A DNA stretch of 64,000 nucleotides from Pseudomonas allokribbensis (GCF_014863605.1 NZ_CP062252.1:2613001-2677000), one strand, 5' to 3'. Shown: positions 32,629 through 42,045, numbered from the stretch's first letter. Notes: generated by a model from the sequence alone, not told the origin. A program made the numbers and translations.

Positions 32629-33990
32629 TTATTTGTCACCCTCTCGGGATATTGGTGCACTTATGAGCCCATTAAGTTTTACAGTCTGGTCTGGGCTCAG
32701 CAGCGGACTCTGGAAAAACTTTGTACCCAAAATTTCTATACCTCCGCGATTAGTATTGGCAAGAGCAATCTCATAATTGCGGAGCCCGGCTGAAAGCTGG
32801 AGTGAGTAATCTAAGGAAGCTTGGCCTTTCTTAGCCTCGCCACACTCTCCTTCGCTAGGCTGCATTCCAAATGCTTCAGTTGGTTTAAGGGTCCTGAACC
32901 AGCACCGAGCAATTGACCAATTAGCTCCATCTGGAGCAGTCATGCCAGGTGGATTTTTTTGAGCTGTCATGTGACAGGAGAGACAAGACGAGTTTGGGTT
33001 GTCGACTGGTCCGTTCATCCTGCCACCTCGACCGAAATTCCGTTTGAAATCGAATGTTGACAAAACGATCCCTTCTTTCGGTTTTTCCTGATTACTCGCC
33101 ATTTCGTCAGTGAGAGCGTGGTCATTGCCCCACATCAGACCGACGGGCCGCAACTTTTTCCAAGGGTCTGACCCAGGTTGTGTCCCATCGTAGAAGAACG
33201 TTCCAAATACCCAGCCTGATGCATCATTGGCACTACTATCGCGCACACCGATATCAACCTGAAGTAGCCGTAAAGTAGCTTCGATTCTTTTAGCTGGCAC
33301 TCCATTTATATTGTCGGCCGGGCATTTATCATCATCCGGATTGGGATCCTCGATAATTCTAGCCTGAATTGTTGGCGCTCCTGAAAGAGAAGACAGATCT
33401 GTAGTATCTGCTTGTGTGTAAAGGAATTTCACTACCACGGTACCAGGAGGAAATGGCAATGCTGAATAGTCGGGCTCCTGTGAAGTTCCACTCACTATCG
33501 GTGCCCAGAAACGCCCCAATGTGTACCCTCCGAGGGGGTTGTAGAATCCAACTGCCCAGTTTTGCCGGCACTTTGTATGATTGGGCCCAAGCTCTTTTGG
33601 CTGTGACCGGCGCTCAGATGTAAGCCCGTTAATGTACTCGCGCCCCTTCCCGCCAGGCCCCATCCAAGGCGCGTGATACCACTTGCGCACAGGGTTTTTT
33701 TCCACCGCCCACCGGGACCTGTCCTGCCCCTCAAGCGCATATTGCAATACGGCCGCCATATAGAGCTCAGGGTTCAACTTAAAGGAAATTTTTTCCCAAG
33801 GGTGGGGTTCGGCCGCTGGCAATGCTGGAGGAAAATCAAAGCTTGGCTTAAAAACTGGCCCAACATAATTCGGATCTGGAGCCTCCGCTTGGTCCAGATG
33901 ACTGCTTTTAGTTGGCGATTCTGCTACTGCATGATACGAGTAGGAGTTAAGGCTGAGCATTACCAAAAGCATCGCATATCGACTCATCAT
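32629..33990 (-). CDS. Secreted single-haem cytochrome-c-like protein
   Basis: 453 residues with an N-terminal signal peptide (MLLVMLSLNSYSYHAVA, cleavage about residue 23). One haem-binding motif, SCLSCHMTA, lies at about residue 337; most of the rest (PHPWEKISFKLNPELYMAAVLQYALEG...) is not a standard cytochrome c fold. GAAGGGA precedes the double ATG. Base composition is lower in GC than the core. It probably acts in the periplasm in electron transfer or haem-dependent chemistry. It resembles uncharacterised large cytochrome-c-domain proteins; no partner oxidase is adjacent. Confidence 0.78.
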   Translation of the reverse strand: MMSRYAMLLVMLSLNSYSYHAVAESPTKSSHLDQAEAPDPNYVGPVFKPSFDFPPALPAAEPHPWEKISFKLNPELYMAAVLQYALEGQDRSRWAVEKNPVRKWYHAPWMGPGGKGREYINGLTSERRSQPKELGPNHTKCRQNWAVGFYNPLGGYTLGRFWAPIVSGTSQEPDYSALPFPPGTVVVKFLYTQADTTDLSSLSGAPTIQARIIEDPNPDDDKCPADNINGVPAKRIEATLRLLQVDIGVRDSSANDASGWVFGTFFYDGTQPGSDPWKKLRPVGLMWGNDHALTDEMASNQEKPKEGIVLSTFDFKRNFGRGGRMNGPVDNPNSSCLSCHMTAQKNPPGMTAPDGANWSIARCWFRTLKPTEAFGMQPSEGECGEAKKGQASLDYSLQLSAGLRNYEIALANTNRGGIEILGTKFFQSPLLSPDQTVKLNGLISAPISREGDK

Positions 33991-34136
33991 TCATCCCTTC
34001 AGGTCGGCACTTTTAAAGACAAATTGTGTGGAGCGATGGAACTTTCTTCTTTAATTAAAGCTTGGATCACACACAACGCAAGTAGCCATCTAATATGAAG
34101 AGGCTTTGCTCATTACCATCTTCGACTATCAAAAAA

Positions 34137-34727
34137 ATGGGGACGCAGTTACGCGCGTTCAACAAGAAACTTGCCCGGCTGTCGTGCTTTCGCATCCGCA
34201 ATCGCATCGCATCACACCACGGGCGATTCAGTTGCTGTTGCGCCTCAGCCAATTGGGCGGTGCGAGAAAGTTGCTCAAGCACGGACTCGAGGCCGAACAC
34301 AAAGTGGTTGGCGTCGACGGCGCATCAGTACCGGTGCGGATCATTCGGCCAAAGACAAAGGCCAAAGACAAAGGCCAAAGGCGTGGTGCTGGATTTCCGT
34401 GGCGGCTGGGTCATCGGCAATGCGCAGATGAACGATCATCTCAACATCTCCATTGTGAAAGTCTGCGACGTGGCAGTGGTCTCGGTCGATTATCGGCTTG
34501 TGGTCTCGACGCCGATCGAAGGCGTGATGCAGGACTGCCTCACGGCGGCTCGCTGGCTGCTGAGCGATGACTGCCGCGAGTTTGCGAACCTGCCCGTTAT
34601 TGTCGTGGGCGAGTCGGCCGGACGTGGAAGTGCATTTATTGCCGGAAACGGCGCATGGGGTGATTCATTTTCCGCTGGGGTTGGCAGCCGAGCGTGGGTT
34701 GCGGAGCGGGTTGCTGGGGGGCGATAG
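34137..34727 (+). pseudogene. Decayed second copy of the esterase gene
   Basis: Nucleotides match the esterase at 30446-31370 but with several lesions: the start and first ~17 codons are missing, a 5-base duplication (GCATC) shifts the frame near 34205, a 12-base AAAGGCCAAAGA-type duplication lies near 34355, the oxyanion HGGG is reduced to RGG, and about 340 bases are deleted straight after the GESAG codons, joining to the segment DVEVHLLPETAHG. Another deletion lies near the 3' end. Catalytic residues are therefore not assembled. Frames that read through it (210 and 154 codons) are composites. Confidence 0.88.
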
Positions 34728-35092
34728 GTGGGGGATGACTCTTTGCTCTGTTGGCGTTTTTTGAAGGGCTGTTAACAGCCCAAACTGTCATTCGAGCGTC
34801 GTGCCCATTACCCGTCAGGGAGTTGCATGAAGTGCGGGAGTTGCGGTTTGAAAATATTTTTTTCACGCGGAAACTTAGAGTGTGGTGCTCAGTCTGTATA
34901 GATAATGGCACGCTGCCACTTTTGCGGGTTGGAGAGTATCGATAGCGGTCCAGTTTCTCAGGACTTGATCAAGGAGCTTCATTCACTAAATTCCTCATGT
35001 TTTCTTGCTCGCCAATAACTCAAGTGTTCGTGCGTGGTCGCGCGACCTAATGATCTTTCCGGTGATATCGAGTTTTCTTTCAGGGAGTTTTC
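34728..35092. other. Intergenic, no gene seen
   Basis: AT-rich stretch of about 365 bases between the esterase pseudogene and the repeat-protein gene. It presumably holds the promoter of the latter; no RNA gene, repeat or hairpin of note was identified. Confidence 0.5.
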
Positions 35093-35506
35093 ATGAAGCT
35101 TAAGATGGCTTTGTTGGGGGCAGTCTTGTCTGTTATGCCGCTGTATCAAGCCCTTGCAGATTCTTGCAGTGCCAATATCTATGGTGGGTACGAGTGTAGC
35201 TACGATGATGGTACGACCTCTTCCAGCAGCAAGAATATCTATGGCGGACAAGATACCCATTATAGCAATGGCCGCACCTCGCAAAGCAGTGCAAACATTT
35301 ATGGCGGGCAGGACACTCACTACAGCGATGGCACTACGTCGCAAAGCAGTGCCAATATTTATGGCGGGCAGGATACTCACTACAGCAATGGCAGTACGTC
35401 GCAAAGTAGCGCCAATATTTATGGCGGACAAAACACTACCTACAGTAATCGAGGGTCTTCACAAAGTAGTGCCAATATCTATGGTGGGTTCGATACTAGG
35501 AATTAG
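35093..35506 (+). CDS. Secreted protein of 20-residue NIYGG repeats
   Basis: 137 residues: a signal peptide (MKLKMALLGAVLSVMPLYQALA) and then about five and a half tandem 20-residue units with consensus SANIYGGQDTHYSNGTTSQS. After the signal the protein is almost entirely G, S, T, N, Q, Y and D, with one pair of cysteines near the new N-terminus (DSCSANIYGGYECS). Regular N/Q-bearing repeats of this length are what beta-solenoid or amyloid-forming proteins such as curlins show, but the spacing is not the curlin consensus. AGGGAG precedes the ATG; a terminator follows. No family recognised; surface or extracellular structure is inference. Confidence 0.8.
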   Translation: MKLKMALLGAVLSVMPLYQALADSCSANIYGGYECSYDDGTTSSSSKNIYGGQDTHYSNGRTSQSSANIYGGQDTHYSDGTTSQSSANIYGGQDTHYSNGSTSQSSANIYGGQNTTYSNRGSSQSSANIYGGFDTRN

Positions 35507-35524
35507 TAGTTAGTATTGATGTAC

Positions 35525-35588
35525 GGGCCTGGCTGTTGAGTTGAAGCGTTGAGGACGTTTCTTCTTGAGAGTCAGGCCTTTTTTTGTA
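35525..35588 (+). terminator. Terminator of the repeat-protein gene
   Basis: Arms GGCCTGGCT and AGTCAGGCC (one G-T pair) with a long internal loop, followed by seven T's. A second hairpin (GGGGGTAG / CTATCCCC, 35598-35624, then ACTTTTTT) lies just beyond it. Confidence 0.6.
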
Positions 35589-35799
35589 AATGGAGACGGG
35601 GGTAGTGAAAGTAAATCTATCCCCACTTTTTTGGTGCTGAATTTCCTATCTTGAATTTTTTTTGAGAAATTTTACTACGTACGAAACGTTGCATTGCTCA
35701 TCATTCCAAATGCGGCAAATAGTGATTGGCTTTTATAGGTGGCGGACTGTACGACACGCGAAATACCTATTTCCACTTTGCGTTTGCCGCACGAGTCCA

Positions 35800-37011
35800 T
35801 TACAACGCTTTCGTCTGGATGACGATCTGCACACGACGATCCATTGCGAGGCACTCCTTGAGTTCTGACTTGGGAAGATTACGTGCACAACTCGAAACCG
35901 GCTTTTGCGACCCCGCCGCCTTGATATTAATTGGCAATGTGGCCCCAAGGGTTTTGAGCTGCTCGACGACACTTTCTGCCCGGCGACGTGACAGCTGGTG
36001 GTTGCTGTCGTTAGAAGCAAGGACCGGGTTCCGATCAGTATGGCCTGTGACGGTGATCGCGACGACTTGGCGCTTTGACTCTTCCAGGTAACCTTTCACT
36101 TTCGCTGCAAAGGCCGTTAGGGTTGCAGTTCCTTCTGGCGTCAGGGTAGAAGCTAAGCTTTCGAACAGCAAATCATTACCGAGCGTAAAGCACAACGGAA
36201 CACCTGCCTTGTCACCCGGACGTCGAACGACATTCACGCCCGCTCTATTCAATTCGAACTGATACGGAGACCCGCTGCTGTCAGTGAGAAATGGCATCTC
36301 GATCAGTGTGCGTTCGCCCATTCCATGCCAGAGGACATTCACATGGTGCACAACCTGCTCGGGGTGACTGTTGTTCCCACAGCTATTTAGTGTGATGTTT
36401 AGCTCGTCCACGACGCTCTTTACGATGTTCTGATTCGTCGAATCAAGGGTGACCGATACATCCATTTGCCGGAAGCCAAGACGCTGCATGGAGTTGGAAA
36501 TGATGTTCGCTGTTAGGTCGGGTACGACGATTATTGGTAACACGATTGCAATCGTTATGATCAGAATTTTTAAGCGTTGGTGTTCTTGCACTCGCGCCAC
36601 AGGTGTGTAAAGCGGGAGGGGTTTCCAGTACCAAAGAATTATCAAAAGGATCATCGCACCTAGGAGAGGAGCCAATACCTTCACATTTCGGGTTTCCAAG
36701 GCAGCGATGCCGAGTACCAGTGCCGACGCGAGGCCGACAATTAAGAGGCCCCAGTCGAACTTGATCTTTTCCGAACACCAGTGGAAAAGCCCATGTACCG
36801 CCCCCAGTGCGACTAAGTACCAGAGACCGTAGAAGATTCCGAACATCATCGCCGCAAAGACGAAGAGCAAGCTTTCGCTAATCGTTATGCCAGTCGGGTA
36901 AAAATTGATGATGAACGCCCAATAGCTGAAAATCACGATGACGCCAAGGGTAATGGTGACTTGTAGCAATGTGGCGGCATAGGACTTGAACAGATCGAAC
37001 AGATACTTCAA
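35800..37011 (-). CDS. Membrane protein with C-terminal OmpA-like domain
   Basis: 403 residues. About five hydrophobic helices fill residues 12-172; the remainder ends in an OmpA-type peptidoglycan-binding domain (about 275-400) with VTGHTDRNPV and SRRRAESVVEQLKTLG. The start is a TTG at 37011 with AAGGA eight bases upstream; the next in-frame ATG would cut off the first helix. OmpA-domain membrane proteins act as stators or envelope anchors in some defence systems (ZorB is one, but has a single helix). It is divergent from the PLD module with 92 bases between, so it may or may not belong to it. Low GC. Confidence 0.82.
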   Translation of the reverse strand: MKYLFDLFKSYAATLLQVTITLGVIVIFSYWAFIINFYPTGITISESLLFVFAAMMFGIFYGLWYLVALGAVHGLFHWCSEKIKFDWGLLIVGLASALVLGIAALETRNVKVLAPLLGAMILLIILWYWKPLPLYTPVARVQEHQRLKILIITIAIVLPIIVVPDLTANIISNSMQRLGFRQMDVSVTLDSTNQNIVKSVVDELNITLNSCGNNSHPEQVVHHVNVLWHGMGERTLIEMPFLTDSSGSPYQFELNRAGVNVVRRPGDKAGVPLCFTLGNDLLFESLASTLTPEGTATLTAFAAKVKGYLEESKRQVVAITVTGHTDRNPVLASNDSNHQLSRRRAESVVEQLKTLGATLPINIKAAGSQKPVSSCARNLPKSELKECLAMDRRVQIVIQTKAL

Positions 37012-37102
37012 CGGAACATCCTTGTCATTTTTGAATGGCTCTATGCCACTATACCGATGACAATCTGAAAAGCTATCCGGCGTCTTGAAGGATTAAACGT
37101 CA

Positions 37103-38746
37103 ATGAAACTCACCACCGGGTGGTTGAAACCGCCCTACGCAAGTAAAGGGATCGATCACCTAGGCACGCAGGCGCCCTGTGGAATGATCTATGGCCAGTT
37201 GCTCCCAGGCATCACTAACGTGACCGATCGGGCACGTTACTACTCTTTCTATCCTTGGCTGGTTTGGTCATACGACCAGCGCTATTCAAAAGACAACCCT
37301 GCACATTTTGTTGAGCGTTTCCGGCGAGCAGATTGCTTGTTCACGCTGATTGCCGAGCGACACTCCCACGTCGATGATCAAGATGATGAACGACATGGCA
37401 TAGCGATGGTTGGCCGCAACAAGCTCATTACAGCATTGACTCGCTTGAGTGCTGGGGGGGCTCTACGTTTATCTCAGTACGCAACGACCGCAGACTTGGT
37501 GGACCGGTATTTTGTAAACAGGTTGGGAGGGCTTTCTCAGTACTACGCAGGCACCTTGGCCAATCTGATGATCATGCAGTCGTCTACAACCTCATGGACC
37601 AGGTACAGCACGGAATACGGCAGTCTATTGGCGCAAGACTTCGATACAAACGTTGCAGGAAAGCTTTTCTGGGAGAAGATTGAAGGTGACGAGATCACGC
37701 TGGCGGATCTGGATGAACTCAGTGGTTTTTGCGCTTGCAACATCCCTTCAAGTCCCGCGGAGTGCCAGCACCTGACCGATATCTTTTTCGATGGAAAATT
37801 TCGGTATGGAGAGGAGGGCGAGCAACGCCGCCGGAGCTTGGCACTGATCCAGCAACTGGCGAGTGCTCTTCCGGATGACGAGGATCTCTCTGAAGAGGTT
37901 TTTCGTGCTTGCGCCTACACCGGCGTATTGCCCGGAGGGCTGCCCTGGACTATCCCTCCGACGCTGCAAAGTACCTGTGCACTTTGGGTCGTCTATGTGC
38001 GTAACGATCTTCTCTCTGTGGCGTTTCAGACCATCCTCTCGATTTGTTTAACGGAGCTACAGCCGCAGACGTCCGATGAACGAGGGAAGTTCAGCTCGAT
38101 TGAAGCCTTCGCTGATTGGTTTGTTAGCTCTGACAAGATGGATGAAGTCTTGAATGAGCTCGAGTACGAGACCTTCGCAGACCTTGTGGAGCACGCGAGC
38201 GTGTTGGGGCCGACTTTAGCTGATTGGGGAGACATGGGACACGAAATTCAACTCGGCAAGCACTTGATTGCTGGTTGGCGTGGTGGCGTTGAAGCCCCGC
38301 TATTACTCGCCAGAAGCCTTGAGCTATTGGCCATCCTCGTTGCTCGCGATGATTTGACGAAGCAACCCTATTCAGGCTTGGCGATTACTGCGGATTCATT
38401 GCGGGATTACCCAATTAATTTGGTTAGCTTCCGTCATTGTGCCGCCGATTGGCAGACGATGTCAGTGCGGAATGTGACGAGCGATTTGATGCTTTGGTGC
38501 ATGAATACTCACCTGCGTGTGGCGCTGCGCAAACTCAGGCAGTCAGGTCGATCAACGTTCCAGCTTCACCCGTCGGAGCTTGGGGTGGAGGTCGCCTGCG
38601 TTCACGTTCCAGTCCCCACTCAGACCACACCTCGATTCAGGCAGGCAGTACGAATCTTGCGAGACCTGGGGCTGTTGACTCGTGATGGAGGTAGGACACG
38701 ACTCACCGATCCGGGTAGACGTCTGATGGAGGTGGCCAGTGTCTGA
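37103..38746 (+). CDS. Unknown 547-residue protein of PLD-associated module
   Basis: Large soluble protein. The N-terminus (QLLPGITNVTDRARYYSFYP WLVW region, residues about 31-55) resembles in style the F/LPG-T-x-RARY-F-x-PW segment I recall from DUF6361 proteins, which occur beside PLD-domain nucleases. The C-terminal 45 residues look like a winged helix (FRQAVRILRDLGLLTRDGGRTRLTDPGRRL), suggesting nucleic-acid contact. GAAGGATT lies about ten bases before the ATG. Its last eight bases overlap the PLD gene, so the two are a unit. Function unknown; a defence role is inference from architecture and island context. Confidence 0.75.
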   Translation: MKLTTGWLKPPYASKGIDHLGTQAPCGMIYGQLLPGITNVTDRARYYSFYPWLVWSYDQRYSKDNPAHFVERFRRADCLFTLIAERHSHVDDQDDERHGIAMVGRNKLITALTRLSAGGALRLSQYATTADLVDRYFVNRLGGLSQYYAGTLANLMIMQSSTTSWTRYSTEYGSLLAQDFDTNVAGKLFWEKIEGDEITLADLDELSGFCACNIPSSPAECQHLTDIFFDGKFRYGEEGEQRRRSLALIQQLASALPDDEDLSEEVFRACAYTGVLPGGLPWTIPPTLQSTCALWVVYVRNDLLSVAFQTILSICLTELQPQTSDERGKFSSIEAFADWFVSSDKMDEVLNELEYETFADLVEHASVLGPTLADWGDMGHEIQLGKHLIAGWRGGVEAPLLLARSLELLAILVARDDLTKQPYSGLAITADSLRDYPINLVSFRHCAADWQTMSVRNVTSDLMLWCMNTHLRVALRKLRQSGRSTFQLHPSELGVEVACVHVPVPTQTTPRFRQAVRILRDLGLLTRDGGRTRLTDPGRRLMEVASV

Positions 38747-41278
38747 AGCCGTTTCGATTCTGGAAGTGATCAAGCGAGGAGGGTATGAAGCTTCGCTGAT
38801 CACCACCTACAACGCGACACTGCCGTTTTACGAGGAAGTGTTGCTGCGCAAGCTAGTGAGTGCGGGATGTCGACACAATGTGGTGCTGATGGATCGCCAG
38901 CAATGTGCCGTTTCCTGGGGAGTCAAGCCACTCGACCTCGTACGGCTGGATATGCCTACACGCTTTTGCCAATTGGGGTGAGTGGCGCCTTCCACCCAAA
39001 AGTCTGCCTGCTGTTAGGGGTAAAGAAAGCCTCGATCTTGATTGGTAGTCATAACCTTACGCTGTCCGGACTGGGCATTAATCGCGAGATGACCAACTGG
39101 ATTGAAGTGGGAGGCGTGAAGGATGGTGAGGGAGCCGCCATACTCAGATCGCTTTGGCAAATGCTTCGAGAGTGGATCAGCTTGGAGCATGGCAAGGTGC
39201 CGGCGCCGATTATGGAATCTGCATTGGCGATCAGTCGCTTCGTCACACCTTTAATCCCTAACTCGTTACCTACTGTCGTCCAGTCGACTTTGCTAGGACA
39301 GGGCGCTGGCTCTCGTTCACTCATAGACCAAGTTGCCGAGCATCTCACTGCACCGGTGAAAAAGATCGCAGTCTTGGGGGCATTCTTCGATCCCAAGCTA
39401 CTACTAATTCAGGAACTGAATCGTCGCTGGCCTGAAGCTGAGGTTGTAGTCGGTATTGACCCCGAGACGGTGCAGCATCCGGGTGCTTTTGACGTCGAAG
39501 GCGCGCGGCACGTTGATGTGAGTAAGTTGTGGGGACCTCAGGTTCGCTATCTGCATGCGAAGATTTTTTACTTTGAATGCGATCATTCTGCCGGCGACGT
39601 GTTTGTCAGTGGCAGTGCCAACCCCAGTCGTCCAGCTTGGATGGGTGGCGAAGGGGTTGGCAACGTTGAAGCCGTTCTATTGCTGCGCGGTGATCTGGCT
39701 CGCGAGACTGCTAAGTCCACATGGATGAGTAGGCTGTTTGATTTGCCTGAGCTGGATGAAGAGGCATTCGTCCAGATTCGTCAGCGGAATTTGCTCAAAG
39801 AGATAACGCATCAAGACGAGGGGCTGCCGATCCTTTCAGGTGTTTCCGGTCCTCAGGGGCAGATATGCATTGCTGCCCGTGGAACTGACCACAATGTAAC
39901 CGGGGCTGTATTGCTCGATACCAACGGCGAAGTATTGCAGCGAGTCTATGTGATCGACTGTAGCGATGAGGAGATCGCGTTCAGTACGACAGTCAAGTCT
40001 ACGGACATTCGTTCCTGCCTTCTTGAAGAGGATGGCTGCCCTGTTGCTCGTGCAATGATTCTGCATCCCTCCGTGATTGAAGCGGTCGCACATCCTTCCA
40101 GGCGTGAGCAGATTCGTTCAGCGCTTAGCGAATTAGGATCGAGTGATCCCAATATTGCTAAGCTCATTGCCACTGTTGGGCGAGTTATTTTTGCTGATCA
40201 GACTGATCGCGAGATTGAGGAGGCTATCCGTGAACATCGCGCAAGGAAGGATGGCGCTACCGCAGATTTACCACCGGATACCCTGGCGATCGGCATCAGC
40301 GAAATGAACGACAGCAAACACAAACCGCAGCTCTTGAAGTCTGGTGATTTAGCCTTTTTGATCGATATGTTGTTGCGACGTTTGAATGAGGGACTTGAGA
40401 CGCAAAGCAATGGAGTCGATCACGCAGGACGAACCGAAGAAGAGCAGGTGGGGCAGGAGGATGAGCTGTCTGAGAATGACGATGAGCTGCCTGCCGAGGA
40501 ACCCGAGGTTTCAGATACCGATATTGCGTACATAGTCTCGAAGAAGGCTCGATCGTTGTGCAGAAAAATGATCGCACAATTGGAGCTGGCGAGTAGGGAT
40601 GAGTCGCGACAGCTTGTAGCTCCAATTCAATTGATTGCGGTGTTGGCTCTGATTCGAGAGTTGCGCCATTTGGATAAGCTGAAACGGTGGGCGGCCACTG
40701 GGCAATCGTTAGTCGAAGAGGATGACCGCCGCGAACTGCTTGATGGAAGCCTGAAGTATCTGCTGGGATCGGAAACAAGATTGCTTGAGGCGATCGACGA
40801 GGCTGCCGGTGATTCTGCTGAAGAGACGATGCAGCTGAGGGCGTTGCTTGTTTGGCTTGCGTGGGATCTGGGGGACGAAATGACAGATCATTTCAATCCG
40901 ATCTGGGATTACTACGAAAGGACTCCCAAGTTGCAAGCCAACGCTTTGTTTTTGGCGCTCATGCCGGCTATCGCCGCTGATGGGCAAGCGAGTACGGCAC
41001 TGCATGACAGCATCGAACGAACCATCAAGAATACTCCGGTTGCTTCATTGCGGGCGGAGAAGTGGTTGGCGAGACATATGGCTTTTGGAGCGACTTGGTC
41101 GGCAGGTGCAAAGGAGTGTGACGAGATGAAGGTGGGGGGGTATTGTCGAGTGAAAGGCTCGTTCGATGAGCTGCGAGTGGTTGTTGAGGTTTCGCAGGGG
41201 GCGGTGGGGTTTTGGGATTTTGGCCGGACTTCGAAATTTACGCGGGAGAGCGTGGTTGCAATGGTGGCTAATCATTAA
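38739..41278 (+). pseudogene. PLD-family nuclease-like protein, frameshifted near 5' end
   Basis: Two frames together encode one protein of about 846 residues. Frame one begins at a GTG (38739, after GGAGG) with SEAVSILEVIKRGGYEASLITTYN and VVLMDRQQCA; it then stops at 38981. The other frame takes over at about 38905-38930 with FLGSQATRPRTAGYAYTLLP. One missing base there explains the break. Beyond it are two phospholipase-D-like motifs: FHPKV with GSHNLTLSG, and HAKIFYFE with GSANPSRPAW, then a long helical C-terminus. The break may be a real mutation, a sequencing error or, less likely, recoding; no classic slippery heptamer is visible. It overlaps the 547-residue gene upstream. Confidence 0.8.
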
Positions 41279-41330
41279 TTGAAAGAAACGGCTGTATTGT
41301 TTAAACAAAGAGCCGTTCTACGCCAGGAAA

Positions 41331-41411
41331 CTCAATGTCTGCTTTCGGCCAGAAGCGGACATTGACACAACACGACTGTCGGCCGGAAGGCCATGGTCGC
41401 TATTGGCTGCT
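41331..41411. repeat. GGCC-centred palindromic repeat
   Basis: TGTCTGCTTTCGGCCAGAAG continues to CGGACA, forming an imperfect palindrome about GGCC, followed by a second GTCGGCCGGAAGGCC element and a GCTATTGGCTGC piece. Related copies are at 31431, 41993, 42031, 42534, 42613, 46747 and 46784. Confidence 0.75.
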
Positions 41412-41491
41412 AACTATCCAATACAAATACGCGTTGCATTCCTTCATACACAGTGTAAAAAAGCGGGTAATCAATTATTTGGCGCAAAAAA

Positions 41492-41953
41492 ATGACAGGT
41501 GGCGATGTCTTGCGAATACAGCGTCCCGAAGGTGAATTGCTGAATGTCCTCGAGGATCTGGGCGCTCTGGCATGGAGGCGATACGGTTCGCGGATAGCCC
41601 AGACCTGGAATGGTCGCGAATTTGTAGATGTTCCTGGCGGTCTACCTTGGGTGGCCTTTCGTTTCGCACAGGAAGACGATGCCACGATGAAACGCCTGGA
41701 CGCGGCTGTTTCAAGTTATGAAGGCCATGAGCGTTGGCTGCTGATTGCCCATATCAGAGACTCCCTGCCAGGCACCAACTGGGAAATTTGCCTCGAACGC
41801 ACCGGCCTGCTCAAGCGTCAGGCCGCGAATGTGAACCTTCCCGTCTGGCAGTACCTCGAACGAGTCGATCCTGGCTATTTAGATTTGGCATATGAAGATT
41901 TCAATGGACTGACAGCACACGTAAAGGCGTGCCTGGATCTCCATAAAACCTGA
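41492..41953 (+). CDS. Hypothetical protein, 153 residues
   Basis: Unrecognised soluble protein (MTGGDVLRIQRPEGELLNVLEDLGALAWRRYG; ending LAYEDFNGLTAHVKACLDLHKT). The C-terminal part has an acidic, helical character. No Shine-Dalgarno site precedes the ATG, only an A run, so the protein may be leaderless, start elsewhere, or be the tail of a lost gene. It is flanked on both sides by GGCC-type repeats, and its GC is near the genome average. Confidence 0.5.
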   Translation: MTGGDVLRIQRPEGELLNVLEDLGALAWRRYGSRIAQTWNGREFVDVPGGLPWVAFRFAQEDDATMKRLDAAVSSYEGHERWLLIAHIRDSLPGTNWEICLERTGLLKRQAANVNLPVWQYLERVDPGYLDLAYEDFNGLTAHVKACLDLHKT

Positions 41954-41988
41954 TGGGTTTGACACGTGTCTAAGTAGTGACGCCGTGG

Positions 41989-42045
41989 ATCCGCTTCTGG
42001 CCGACTCGCGCCCATCGTAACTGGAAGTGGTCGGCCAGAAGCCGT
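41989..42045. repeat. Inverted pair of GGCC-type repeats
   Basis: GCTTCTGGCCGA (41993-42004) and its perfect complement TCGGCCAGAAGC (42031-42042), 26 bases apart, between two convergent genes where it could also act as a hairpin. Confidence 0.8.

Noticed and set aside
34095..34727. A functional 210-residue esterase
   Set aside because: Alignment with the intact gene shows it is pieced together from different frames, lacks HGGG and has a large internal deletion.
38867..41278. PLD gene starting at the internal ATG 38867
   Set aside because: The first 13 residues of that frame are junk; the natural N-terminus is in the other frame from GTG 38739 with a good ribosome site.
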